Source of the DNA: Rhizobium sophorae
GTDB lineage: Bacteria > Pseudomonadota > Alphaproteobacteria > Rhizobiales > Rhizobiaceae
Assembly: GCF_013087515.1 (NCBI RefSeq)
Contig: NZ_JABFCN010000002.1
Location: 62,001-126,000 of the forward strand
Reading direction: 5' to 3'
DNA: 64,000 nt
The notes below the pieces were generated by a model. It was given only the letters and a program-made list of their open reading frames with translations. It was not told the DNA's origin and ran no database searches. A program made the position numbers and the translations under genes. Position 1 is the stretch's first letter. Each line of letters starts with the position of its first letter. Below are positions 55,938 to 64,000 of the stretch, piece by piece.

Positions 55938-56255
55938 GCGTGTTTACCTTTCCTGTCTGCTTGCGATCCGGGACCCGCGGAGTGCGCAGGAGCCACTGCA
56001 ATTGTCCCGACGGTTCTCGAGCGAGACCACTAAAGGGCGGCCGCTGTCACGACTAGCTGCGCGGCGCGGTGAGCTGTGTCGCAATAAACGGAACACAGCG
56101 GCGCCCAGATCCCACCGTGCGACCTCGCATCGTCCGACCAAGCATCAACCTCATTGATGGAGCTGCGGTCCGCCGACGGCCCCGACAGGCAAAGTCGGCG
56201 GCTATAATAGCTGACGCGAAGCTGGCATATAGTTGCATCAACGGACGATTGCTCC
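55938..56255. other. Intergenic stretch, nothing recognised
   Basis: About 320 bases between the pirin gene and the lipoprotein gene. Frames on both strands lack start signals. It should include the promoter of the pirin operon. Confidence 0.4.
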
Positions 56256-56588
56256 TTATCGACGGCACTCGCGCCGATCAGGATCCCGATGGCAACGCTC
56301 CCTGCGCGCGCGATCGGCCATAATCTGAGCGTCTCTCGCAATCTCGGTCGTCAGCCGGGTCCGCTCGAGCGACTCCAGTTCCTCATTGTCGCGCCGACGC
56401 TGCTGTTCGAGCATGCAATTGGTATAGGCGGGTGAGCCATAGGGCGCCCCAAAGCTGTGGCAGGTATTTGCGTCCGCGTACCGCCGCTCTTCAGCCGACA
56501 CGCATCCTGATAAAGCGATGCCAAGGAGGGCTATGGAGAAGACGGTTAGCGCGGTGCGATGGTGTTCGACGGAAGGGCGTTGCAGCAT
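56256..56588 (-). CDS. Small putative lipoprotein
   Basis: A 110-residue protein whose N-terminal hydrophobic stretch ends in a lipobox (ALSGC at about residue 29). The mature part is short, Arg/Glu-rich, with paired Cys (CHSFGAPYGSPAYTNC; CHRDPDRREC). I do not know the family. The upstream site is weak. Confidence 0.6.
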   Translation of the reverse strand: MLQRPSVEHHRTALTVFSIALLGIALSGCVSAEERRYADANTCHSFGAPYGSPAYTNCMLEQQRRRDNEELESLERTRLTTEIARDAQIMADRARRERCHRDPDRRECRR

Positions 56589-56671
56589 TCTGTTGATCTC
56601 TTGAGGAATGGCGTTGCCAGTTTCTTTGGCGACAGGACGAGCAAGGCAGTGCGGTGCTCCGCAAGCCCGCC

Positions 56672-56764
56672 CATTGACTTAGTGATCCCCGGTCGACGTG
56701 CTGCTGGGGAAACGCCCGCGGCATCGGCAACTTCGACAAAAGTCCGCAGATCTTCGCTGTCCAC
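56672..56764 (-). pseudogene. LysR regulator, N-terminal fragment
   Basis: About 31 residues on the minus strand (SEDLRTFVEVADAAGVSP...) match the opening of the intact LysR gene at 58236 closely. The frame then loses similarity. It lies 35 bases past the LLM stop, so it appears to be a duplicated remnant. Confidence 0.7.
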
Positions 56765-56798
56765 TCGGTGTTCCCCGTTTGGCGGCACAGCTTGAGAT

Positions 56799-57836
56799 CT
56801 ATGCCCGTCGTGTTGCCCTGACGATTGGCGCAACCTCCGTGCCCAGAAGTTCGATCGATGTCTTCATCGCTGAAGTGTCGAGAGAGGCCGTGCTCATTTG
56901 GAAGGTGATGCGTGAGACGCCGCCAAGTGTCTCACTGGCCTGCAACATCTTGGCTGCAACGGTCTTCGGGTCACCGATCAGGAATGCGCCCTCTGGACCT
57001 GCCATGGCTTCGAACTGCTGCCGCGTCGGTGGCGACCAGCCACGCTCACGACCTATATTCGTTGTCAGATGCGCCCAACCAGGGAAGAAGGCGTCCTTCG
57101 CTGCAGCATTGGTCTCTCCGACAAAGCCCATCGCGTGAACGCCAACCTTCAGCGTCTCGGCGCTGTGTCCCGCGCGCTTGCCAGCTTCACGGTAAAGATC
57201 GACAAGCGGTCGGAAGCGCTCGAAGCTCCCGCCGATGATCGCGACCATCAATGGAAGGCCAAGCGTACCGGCGCGGGCGAAGGATTGCGGCGTGCCACCT
57301 GCGCCGATCCATATCGGGAGCTGTGGCTGATGCGGACGCGGAAAGACACCTTGCCCCTGAAGCGGCGGGCGAAAGCGACCTTCCCAAGTCACGTCGGTCG
57401 TCTCGCCAAGCCTGAGCAACAGGTCGAGCTTCTCCGCAAAGAGGTCGTCATAGTCCCGTGTGTCGAGGCCGAATAGCGGATAAGCCTCGACGAAAGAACC
57501 TCGCCCGACAACGACTTCGGCACGACCTTTGGAAATCAGATCGAGAGTCGCAAACTCCTGAAAAACCCGCACCGGGTCGGCGGCGCTTAGAACGGTCACC
57601 GCGCTCGTCAACCTGATCCGGCTGGTCCGAGCCGCTGCCGCCGCCAGAATAACGGTCGGCGCGGAGTCGAGAAACTCCCCGCGATGATGCTCGCCTATGC
57701 CGAACACGTCCAGCCCGACACGGTCTGCGACTTCCACTTCCTCGATGAGCTCGGCCATACGAACTGTGGGCGACGGAAGCTTGCCTGTCGCAGGATCAGG
57801 GAGGATGGCCGCAAAACTGTCGATACCGATTTGCAT
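56799..57836 (-). CDS. LLM class flavin-dependent oxidoreductase
   Basis: A 345-residue luciferase-like monooxygenase. Key segments are DVFGIGEHHRGEFLDSAPTV, RVFQEFATLDLISKGRAEVV, GRGSF and PIWIGAGGTPQSF. It uses reduced flavin and oxygen; the substrate is unknown. The ATG at 57836 follows AGGGAT. It is divergent from a LysR regulator that probably controls it. Confidence 0.9.
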   Translation of the reverse strand: MQIGIDSFAAILPDPATGKLPSPTVRMAELIEEVEVADRVGLDVFGIGEHHRGEFLDSAPTVILAAAAARTSRIRLTSAVTVLSAADPVRVFQEFATLDLISKGRAEVVVGRGSFVEAYPLFGLDTRDYDDLFAEKLDLLLRLGETTDVTWEGRFRPPLQGQGVFPRPHQPQLPIWIGAGGTPQSFARAGTLGLPLMVAIIGGSFERFRPLVDLYREAGKRAGHSAETLKVGVHAMGFVGETNAAAKDAFFPGWAHLTTNIGRERGWSPPTRQQFEAMAGPEGAFLIGDPKTVAAKMLQASETLGGVSRITFQMSTASLDTSAMKTSIELLGTEVAPIVRATRRA

Positions 57837-58235
57837 TATGAGATCCCTAGAAGTTTGTGGGGCGATTGCCTGCGACCGACGCTGCAAGTTCGCTATGGCA
57901 CCCGAGCAATGTTCGGAGCAAGGAAGCCGCGAAGAAACCAGCCATGCCACCAACGCCTGAAGCGCAGTGAGAATCAGGCAGAGTGCTACAGGGTGAATTT
58001 GCACCCGAACCAGAACCAGGCCGCCGCCGATTGCCAAAACAGATAAAAGACGAGCTCTATACCGATCTCCCGCCAGTCGGGGTTGGGGGCATAGCTTTTG
58101 CGTTCAAGATTCCTACTCCTGGGATCTACAGGCGCGCGACAGCACCGCTACAGACCCCGCCCAGACTGTCATTTCAGTTCATGGTGCGGTAGTCCTCGTT
58201 CCCGCTTAACTGTGTCGCGAAATGAGGAACGCAAA
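57837..58235. other. Divergent promoter region, no coding signal
   Basis: About 400 bases between the LLM gene and LysR. Long for such a pair, it contains frames without sites. A LysR binding site is expected but not identified by eye. Confidence 0.4.
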
Positions 58236-59120
58236 TTGGACATTGATGACCTGCGGACTTTCGTCGAAGTTGCTGATGCCGGAGGCGTTTCAGCCGCGGC
58301 GCAGCGGCTTGGTGTGTCGAAGTCGATGGTGAGCCGACGGCTTGTTCGGCTGGAGGAGGAGCTTGGTGTCCAGCTGCTGGTAAGGACCACCCGGGGAGCC
58401 TCTCTTACGGAGGCAGGGACTACGTTTCGGGATTATGCAGCCAGAGTCTCTGCCGAGATTGACGTGGCCAGGGAAACGCTCCTGCCCGAAGGCGAGCTGC
58501 GCGGGCGCTTGCGGATTGCCGCGCCGCTGTCATTCGGCCCAACCCACCTGGCCCCCGTGATAGCGGAAATGGCGAGGCGCCACCCGCTTGTGCACATCCA
58601 GACCTGTTATAGCGATCGGGTCGTCGACCTCGTCGCGGAAGGCTATGATTGCGCCATACGATTGGGTTACCTTCAAGACTCCAATCTGATCGCAAAACGC
58701 GTCGGGCCGCTTTATGGAAAGCTGGTTGCGAGCCCCGACTATGTAGAACGGTTTGGCGCTCCTGAGAAGCCGGACGATCTCGTTGCTCATCAAGCGCTCA
58801 TGCAGGGCACTGAGGCGTGGCAGTTTTTGGATGGTGAGAAAATCGTCAATGTTAATCCGCGAGGGCGCTTCAAGGCTGACAATGCCGTGGCTCTCGTGGC
58901 GGCGGCGGTAGCGGGTCTCGGAATAGCATGGCTCCCTGATGGGATCACCGATCAATATATTGCGTCAGGCGCGCTTTTGAACCTTATGCCACGCCACCCG
59001 CCACCCCCGGCAGGCATTTACGTTGTGCGCCCGCCCGCTCAGTATCCCGCCAGAAAGGTACGCGTGCTGACTGAAATGTTGATCGAGTGTTTCGACCATG
59101 GCGCGACCTCGGAAGGCTAG
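58236..59120 (+). CDS. LysR family transcriptional regulator
   Basis: A 294-residue LysR regulator starting with LDIDDLRTFVEVADAGGVSA, then the helix-turn-helix AAQRLGVSKSMVSRRLVRLE and an effector domain. The start is a TTG at 58236 eight bases after GAGG; the only nearby ATG is out of frame. It is divergent from the LLM gene. Confidence 0.88.
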   Translation: MDIDDLRTFVEVADAGGVSAAAQRLGVSKSMVSRRLVRLEEELGVQLLVRTTRGASLTEAGTTFRDYAARVSAEIDVARETLLPEGELRGRLRIAAPLSFGPTHLAPVIAEMARRHPLVHIQTCYSDRVVDLVAEGYDCAIRLGYLQDSNLIAKRVGPLYGKLVASPDYVERFGAPEKPDDLVAHQALMQGTEAWQFLDGEKIVNVNPRGRFKADNAVALVAAAVAGLGIAWLPDGITDQYIASGALLNLMPRHPPPPAGIYVVRPPAQYPARKVRVLTEMLIECFDHGATSEG

Positions 59121-59290
59121 GTCGGATCGACATTCAGGATTGAACTAAGCCGCTGTCGCGGCGATTGGGGCTAACTTTGACTGAGTCGCCTGACTGATTG
59201 GATGGTGGTGTTGCCCTTCTCTCTGAATACGAGCCCGATCCGATCCCCGCGCATTGGGTCTTCCAATCGCGACGATTCGAAGGTGGCGCC

Positions 59291-59494
59291 TTACGCGCAT
59301 TCATAGACTTCGCCGTGCCTCTCCTGCGAAAAATCGGTTAGCGGCACAATGACGCCGTCTTCGTGAAGCGGTTGAGGCATTAGAACGCGACCGCTGCGGA
59401 GGTTGATGAGCCCTTCATTGCCTTCCGGCCGATGGCAGCCGGACGCCAGGTCATAGAGGACTACAGATACGCCGGCCCTTCGCTGCGCTGCCAT
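59291..59494 (-). CDS. Possible small protein (67 aa), unrecognised
   Basis: A minus-strand frame from ATG 59494 (or GTG 59509) gives a small protein with GVSVVLYDLASGCHRPEGNE and LMPQPLHEDGVIVPL. No strong ribosome-binding site is seen. It may be a real small gene or chance. Confidence 0.3.
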   Translation of the reverse strand: MAAQRRAGVSVVLYDLASGCHRPEGNEGLINLRSGRVLMPQPLHEDGVIVPLTDFSQERHGEVYECA

Positions 59495-59541
59495 CCGGTA
59501 ACACGTCACTGAAGCCGCAGATATGGCCGTGTTTTATTGTA

Positions 59542-59569
59542 TTGACATATCGGTAAATCTCGATATTAT
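59542..59569 (+). promoter_or_regulatory. Promoter with overlapping operator of the ArsR-type gene
   Basis: TTGACA at 59542-59547 and TATTAT at 59564-59569 are 16 bases apart, a good promoter seven bases before the gene start. Between and over them lies the inverted repeat ATATCG-8-CGATAT (59547-59566), a likely operator for autorepression. Confidence 0.65.
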
Positions 59570-59575
59570 TAGGGT

Positions 59576-59878
59576 ATGGAATTGCTCGAAATATTCAAAG
59601 CCCTCTCAAATCGGACACGTCTTGAAATCGTGCAGGGTTTGAAGGATCCCGTGAAGAACTTCCCTCCGCAGGATGAAGGTGACGTTCATACGGTGGGGGT
59701 CTGCGTTAGTAGTATACAGGAGGGTGTCGGACTGTCGCAGTCGACAGTGTCCGATTATCTTGCAACGCTGCAACGGGCTGGCCTGGTGGAAGTCAGACGC
59801 ATCGGTCAATGGACTTACTACAAGCGGAACGAGGCGACTATCAGTGCTCTTGCCGAGATCATAGGGAAAGACCTGTGA
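59576..59878 (+). CDS. ArsR-type winged-helix regulator
   Basis: A 100-residue repressor with [19 protein letters not shown], then [20 protein letters not shown] and [11 protein letters not shown]. Metal-binding cysteines of classical ArsR (CVC) are not clear, although VGVCVSS has one Cys; it may sense redox or electrophiles. It is the first gene of a pair with the quinone reductase. Confidence 0.88.
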   Translation: MELLEIFKALSNRTRLEIVQGLKDPVKNFPPQDEGDVHTVGVCVSSIQEGVGLSQSTVSDYLATLQRAGLVEVRRIGQWTYYKRNEATISALAEIIGKDL

Positions 59879-59892
59879 TCCTTTATCGCGAT

Positions 59893-59912
59893 ATATCGGG
59901 AATTCCCTATAT
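59893..59912. promoter_or_regulatory. Palindrome before the quinone reductase gene
   Basis: ATATCGGGAATTCCCTATAT has a perfect GGGAATTCCC core and shares the ATATCG half-site of the ArsR operator. It lies 28 bases before the reductase start and is probably bound by the same repressor. Confidence 0.55.
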
Positions 59913-59939
59913 TCCTTTTTACCGAAGCGAGGATCCGCA

Positions 59940-60929
59940 ATGAAAGCGATGACACTTAACTCTTTTGGTGGCCCGGAATCGTTCGAGCTTTGCGACGTGC
60001 CAAAGCCTGTTCCGCATGCGGGACAAGTCCTGGTGCGCGTATTTGCAACGTCGATCAATCCGTTGGATTACCAGGTTCGGCGCGGCGACTATCGCGACTT
60101 GGTACCACTTCCGGCCATTACTGGTCATGACGTATCCGGGGTCGTCGAAGCAGTCGGACCAGGCGTGACGACATTCTCTCCAGGAGACGAAGTCTGGTAC
60201 ACCCCGCAAATATTCGACGGTTCGGGAAGTTATGCCGAATACCACGTTGCGAACGAAAACATCATCGGAAGGAAACCCTCCTCGCTAAGCCATCTCGAAG
60301 CAGCAAGCCTGAGCCTGGTTGGCGGGACGGCGTGGGAGGCCCTGGTCGCGCGTGCGGCTTTAAGAGTTGGGGAAAGCATTCTGATCCACGGCGGCGCGGG
60401 AGGGGTCGGTCATGTTGCGATCCAGCTCGCGAAAGCCATAGGAGCGAAGGTGTTCACGACCGTACGGGAGGATAACTTCGAATTTGCACGAAGTGTTGGC
60501 GCGGACGTAGTCATCGACTACAGGAAAGAAGACTATGTCAGCGTTATAATGCGGGAAACGGGTGGCCGCGGCGTCGACGTTGTGTTTGACACCCTTGGTG
60601 GCGACACACTGTCCCGCAGCCCGGACGCGCTCGCACAACTTGGCCGAGTTGTCACGATCGTGGATATCGCACAGCCACAGAACCTCATCGAAGCGTGGGG
60701 CAAGAACGCAAGTTTTCACTTCGTTTTCACAAGACAAAACCGCGGCAAACTTGATGAGCTGAGCTCGTTGGTAGAGCGTGGTCAGCTACGACCGCACGTT
60801 GGCGCTGTCTATTCGCTCGCTGACATCCCTCTCGCCCATGCGCGGCTTGAGAGCCCGAACAACGGTGTCCGGGGTAAAATCGTGATTGCAGTCGACCCGT
60901 CGGCTAACTCTGCGCGTGCGAGCTCATAA
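59940..60929 (+). CDS. NADPH:quinone reductase / zinc-independent alcohol dehydrogenase-like
   Basis: A 329-residue medium-chain dehydrogenase of the quinone reductase type: [22 protein letters not shown], the nucleotide-binding [17 protein letters not shown] and [16 protein letters not shown]. Structural zinc cysteines are missing, as in quinone reductases. The start follows GCGAGGA. It is probably repressed by the ArsR-type gene and reduces quinones or enones. Confidence 0.92.
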   Translation: MKAMTLNSFGGPESFELCDVPKPVPHAGQVLVRVFATSINPLDYQVRRGDYRDLVPLPAITGHDVSGVVEAVGPGVTTFSPGDEVWYTPQIFDGSGSYAEYHVANENIIGRKPSSLSHLEAASLSLVGGTAWEALVARAALRVGESILIHGGAGGVGHVAIQLAKAIGAKVFTTVREDNFEFARSVGADVVIDYRKEDYVSVIMRETGGRGVDVVFDTLGGDTLSRSPDALAQLGRVVTIVDIAQPQNLIEAWGKNASFHFVFTRQNRGKLDELSSLVERGQLRPHVGAVYSLADIPLAHARLESPNNGVRGKIVIAVDPSANSARASS

Positions 60930-61083
60930 CCGCTACAATTCACTTTAAAGGTGCAACCATGATTTATGAGCTCGCTCAGCTACCCGTTCACGAGGAACAC
61001 CACGCAAAGCTGCTGCCCCGATCGTACACATGAAAGGAAGCTTCAACCATGGCTTGTCGCCCTAACTTCGCATAGGCGGAACA

Positions 61084-61569
61084 TCAGCGACTTTCTGCGG
61101 AGCGGGCCCATGGATTCGAATGGAACGCCCGCATCGCGGGTGCGACCTCCGCGCCCAGAAGCTCGATCGACCGGATCATTGCGGCCGTTTCGAAGGCTGC
61201 GGACGTCATCTGGAAAGCGATGCGCGATATGCCGCCGAGCACCTCGCTGGCGTGGTGGATCTTCGCAGCGACTGTTGCGGGATCGCCGATGAGGAACGCG
61301 CCTTGTGGGCTGACCATTTCGTCGAACTGCGCGCGGGTCGGCTGCGACCAGCCGCGCTCACGCGCGTATTTACCGATCATCTGCGCCCAGCCGGGGAAGA
61401 AGATATCGCGTGCGTCGTCATCGCTGTCCGCCACGAAGCCCACGGCATGAACGGCCACCTTCAACGTGGCGGGATCGTGGCCGGCGCGCGCTCCCGCTCC
61501 CCGATAGAGGTCAACGAGCGGACGGAACCGCTCGAAGGCGCCGTCGATGATTGCGATCATCAGCGGCAG
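61084..61569 (-). pseudogene. LLM flavin oxidoreductase, C-terminal fragment
   Basis: The minus strand encodes about 160 residues (LPLMIAIIDGAFERFRPLVD, then QGAFLIGDPATVAAKIHHAS) that match the C-terminal half of the LLM gene at 56799 at many positions. The N-terminal half with the flavin site is absent, and the open frame begins in unrelated sequence. It is a truncated second copy. Confidence 0.8.
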
Positions 61570-61626
61570 TCGGTAGGGTGACGAAGATCCGTAAATCGCT
61601 GCTTGCGGCGCGTCACCCCGTCCCAA

Positions 61627-62289
61627 TTAGAAGCCGGAGTTTTCCAACTTTTCCACGGGAGTGTTGAGAAGCTGCTGTTCCCACAGGAACGCGATCCCAC
61701 TGCCGGGTTCATGGTCCTTGAGCACCTCCACGAACTCGGCGACATGCTCGGTTCGAGCGTGGTCGCGCTGCCATTCGGACGCAAGAGCCAGCCAGGTCAT
61801 CACATTGGCGCCGGCGGCGATCATGCGCTGAATGGCTACCTCATGAGCCTCGACGGAAACTCCGCCGCATGCATCGGTGATCACCGTAACGTCCCAGCCT
61901 TCGCCAAGGGCGTGGATCACCGGCATTGCGACGCATATCTCGGTGTAGAGGCCCGCGATGATCAGTTGCTTGCGGCCCGTCGCCTTCACCGCATCGACGA
62001 CCTTCTTGTCCTCCCAGGTGTTGAGGGTGGTACGATCGATCACTTCCTGGTCGGGGAATACATTGGTGATCTGTGGGAAGATCAGACCGCCGCGATCGGC
62101 CACAACGCTAGTAAGAATGGTCGGGACACGAAAGGCTTTTGCGGCTTTCGTCAGTCCAGCCGCATTGTTGACCACAACCTGACCGGTGTGGCTGTGGAGG
62201 TTCGCAAGCTGGAAAGGCTGATGGTCGATCAGGACGAGTACCGAATCTTCGGGACGAAGAAGCGAGTTTAGGCCGTTGCGAAAGCTCAT
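61627..62289 (-). CDS. Isochorismatase family hydrolase
   Basis: A 220-residue cysteine hydrolase. Visible are the catalytic Asp (VLVLIDHQPFQL), Lys segment (NTWEDKKVVDAVKATG) and nucleophile Cys (LYTEICVAMPVIHAL). These enzymes hydrolyse isochorismate, nicotinamide or similar amides; the substrate is unknown. The start at 62289 follows AAAGG. It follows a LysR-type gene that reads in the same direction. Confidence 0.9.
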   Translation of the reverse strand: MSFRNGLNSLLRPEDSVLVLIDHQPFQLANLHSHTGQVVVNNAAGLTKAAKAFRVPTILTSVVADRGGLIFPQITNVFPDQEVIDRTTLNTWEDKKVVDAVKATGRKQLIIAGLYTEICVAMPVIHALGEGWDVTVITDACGGVSVEAHEVAIQRMIAAGANVMTWLALASEWQRDHARTEHVAEFVEVLKDHEPGSGIAFLWEQQLLNTPVEKLENSGF

Positions 62290-62506
62290 TTTAAACCTTT
62301 GACGTTGTTGAATGGGGCTGACTTCTGGTGGCGGGCACAGTGGCGCTGCCTGCAGCAACACTCTCATCCCGATCTCAGACACGCTAGTGTCGTTAAGAGC
62401 CACACTGTGTTACTGTTTGGGGAACGCGGACTGAGACGCTGATTGCATCTCGTCCGCGGCAACAGGGTTAACGGGCCGCCTGGCTTAAGCATTTGCGCGG
62501 CCGTCT

Positions 62507-62600
62507 AGCGTAAGGTGGTGCCGGTGATCATATTGGCGTCGGGGCTTGCCAGAAATGCAACAACGTCCGTAATTTCGCGGGGTCCGCAAAGCGCCCGATT
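62507..62600 (-). pseudogene. SDR oxidoreductase, C-terminal scrap
   Basis: The minus strand reads LIGRFADP, shifts by one base, and continues REITDVVAFLASPDANMITG and TTLR, then stop. This is the end of a short-chain dehydrogenase. Upstream parts are absent; the LysR gene begins its stop just next to it. Confidence 0.6.
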
Positions 62601-63504
62601 AGTTTTTCAAGCGCGCCGTCAGCTCGAGAAGGATGTCCCGGACGGCAAGGGCCGGCTCTGATAGAGGATTCTGGTCGGAAACGCACAGTGACAGGGTTTC
62701 TTCGATCCGCGGCGAGACGAGCCGGCAGATCAGCGGCTCGCTCGATTCCGATACGATGCGATCGGCGATGGCTTTCGGCATGATCGTCGCGCCGAGGCCG
62801 CTGCCCACCGCGCGGGCCAGCGTGCGGACGATTTCGACTTCCGCAACGACTTTCAAATTGGTGCGGGTGCGCGTGAAGGCGGTGTCGACTGCGCGGCGGA
62901 CGAAATTGTAGGCCGGCGGCAACAGCAGCGGTATTCCGTCGAGCGCATTGATCGGAACGGGTTTCGCGTCCGCTTCGATGGCAAAGTCGCGATGCGCCAC
63001 AAGGAAAAACTCCTCGCTGAGGATCGGTTCGAACCGGACGCCCTTGATCGGTCCGGTTCCGTGGAGAAGTGCCATCTCCAGCCGGCCGTTCATGATCATC
63101 TGGCTATAGGTCTGGCCCACGCTTTCGGTCAGGTGCAGCAGAATACCGGGATGGCGTTTACGGGTTTCCGCCAGGAGGTCAACCGATAGCGTGGCGGCAC
63201 TGCTGAACGGCACGAGCCCGACGGACACGCGGCCGGCAAGCGAATTGCCAGCTGCCGATGCATCCGCTTGCGCCTGCTCCATCTGCCGAAGGATGATCTG
63301 CGCATGGCGATATACCGCATGCCCCGCATCGGTCATGCTGACGCCCTGCTGGCTGCGGATCAGCAGCTTGTGGCCGAAATGCTCCTCCAATGCCGCAAGC
63401 TGCTGGCTGAGAGCCGGCTGGGCGATGTGCAAAAGGTCCGCCGCTCGCGTGATGCTGCCGCTGTCGACGATCACGATGAAAGATTTGAGGCGTCTGATGT
63501 CCAT
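62599..63504 (-). CDS. LysR family transcriptional regulator (NAC-like)
   Basis: A 301-residue LysR regulator with MDIRRLKSFIVIVDSGSITR, the HTH AADLLHIAQPALSQQLAALE and an effector domain. The opening motif is like the nitrogen assimilation control (Nac) subgroup. The start is ATG 63504; its site is weak, and an ATG 54 bases earlier is possible. It is divergent from the SDR gene at the right edge. Confidence 0.88.
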   Translation of the reverse strand: MDIRRLKSFIVIVDSGSITRAADLLHIAQPALSQQLAALEEHFGHKLLIRSQQGVSMTDAGHAVYRHAQIILRQMEQAQADASAAGNSLAGRVSVGLVPFSSAATLSVDLLAETRKRHPGILLHLTESVGQTYSQMIMNGRLEMALLHGTGPIKGVRFEPILSEEFFLVAHRDFAIEADAKPVPINALDGIPLLLPPAYNFVRRAVDTAFTRTRTNLKVVAEVEIVRTLARAVGSGLGATIMPKAIADRIVSESSEPLICRLVSPRIEETLSLCVSDQNPLSEPALAVRDILLELTARLKN

Positions 63505-63759
63505 GAGGATCGGGGTACCGTTCTGATCTGCGCGGCTTACATGTTTGCAGACGCGCATTGCTTTTGCAACGCGACGCGGTCGCCCGGACCGGGGACTGCC
63601 TGGGGCACAGACTCCGCAACGCGATGCCGACAGCAGCTCATTCTCTTCTTCAGCAGCCGTCTCGGCTCCATAACCGTTGCTTATTGCTCCAGAGATAATC
63701 GGTCTTAGGCAAGGGGTTAAAGCTTCGCTACTGTCTCAATTAACAACAAGGGAACGACA

Positions 63760-64000
63760 ATGCCATTCTCCGACTACAACACCGCACTGGTAACCGGCGC
63801 ATCCTCCGGTATCGGCGCAGCCGTGGTTGAGCGGCTCCGCCGGGAGAACATTGAGGTCCATGCCGTTGCCCGCAGTGCCGAAGCGCTGCAGCAGCTGGCC
63901 GGGCGTACGGGCTGCATCGCCCACGCTATCGATGTGACCGACCGTCAGGCCGTGGCAGAGCTCACACGTCGGGTGGAGTTCGATATTCTCGTCAACAATG
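63760..64000 (+). CDS. SDR family oxidoreductase, N-terminal part (runs off the window)
   Basis: The ATG at 63760 follows AAGGGA and opens a short-chain dehydrogenase with LVTGASSGIGAAVVERLRRE and, at the edge, ILVNN. Eighty codons are visible; the catalytic Ser/Tyr/Lys lie beyond the window. The neighbouring LysR-type gene is divergent and is a likely regulator. Confidence 0.85.
   Translation, partial: MPFSDYNTALVTGASSGIGAAVVERLRRENIEVHAVARSAEALQQLAGRTGCIAHAIDVTDRQAVAELTRRVEFDILVNN

Overview
The window looks like part of a large repABC plasmid (or chromid) from a fast-growing alphaproteobacterium of the Rhizobium leguminosarum/etli group. The evidence is a complete minus-strand repABC cassette with a counter-transcribed RNA and parS-like palindromes, a RapA-type two-repeat adhesin known from R. 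leguminosarum, high GC, and typical rhizobial accessory genes: solute-binding-protein ABC importers, many LysR/AraC/LacI regulators and short-chain dehydrogenases. I see no tRNA, rRNA or CRISPR array.

Region by region. 1-12.3 kb: the tail of an M20 amidohydrolase, small redox and regulator pairs (HxlR/SDR, AraC/NmrA), a GGDEF-EAL signalling protein, and several decayed genes (a TetR/P450 pair missing both 5' halves, an MFS stub, a frameshifted small gene and a frameshifted hybrid histidine kinase). 12.5-14.3 kb: a graveyard of Tn3-type, IS21-type and other fragments. 14.5-16.7 kb: a tight run of antitoxin, PIN toxin, second antitoxin-like gene and tyrosine recombinase. 16.8-20.7 kb: repC, ctRNA, repB, repA and two parS-like sites. 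21.3-22.1 kb: an internally deleted IS5-like element, a small EthD-like gene and a second solo IS end. 22.6-24.6 kb: a ROK-type protein whose motif order looks circularly permuted, divergent from a trehalose-phosphatase. 24.8-32.3 kb: a CUT2-type sugar/polyol importer with AraC and LuxR regulators and two short-chain dehydrogenases. 32.5-38 kb: RapA, an S21 ribosomal protein paralogue with tiny neighbours, a flavin-type stress protein, a LysR/aldo-keto reductase pair and polyphosphate kinase 2. 38-46.3 kb: a six-gene CUT1 sugar operon (TIM-barrel isomerase, binding protein, two permeases, ATPase, GMC oxidoreductase) divergent from its likely LacI repressor, with two good LacI operators. 46.4-47.1 kb: a VapBC-type toxin-antitoxin pair with an operator palindrome. 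47.4-53.4 kb: a cluster of biotin carrier, biotin carboxylase, a carrier-like protein lacking the biotin lysine, PxpB, PxpC, PxpA and an aminotransferase. 53.6-64 kb: a tandem pair of unrecognised paralogues, a GNAT protein with a pirin, two LLM flavin monooxygenase copies (one truncated), LysR and ArsR regulators, a quinone reductase, an isochorismatase-like hydrolase and the start of another SDR.

The genes mostly form small regulator-plus-catabolic units for carbon uptake and redox housekeeping, linked by plasmid maintenance functions. The most interesting items are the split carboxylase/5-oxoprolinase cluster with its degenerate carrier, the permuted ROK protein, the tandem paralogues at 53.6-54.6 kb, and the toxin-antitoxin/recombinase operon next to repC. 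All function calls come from reading motifs by eye; no database search was run.
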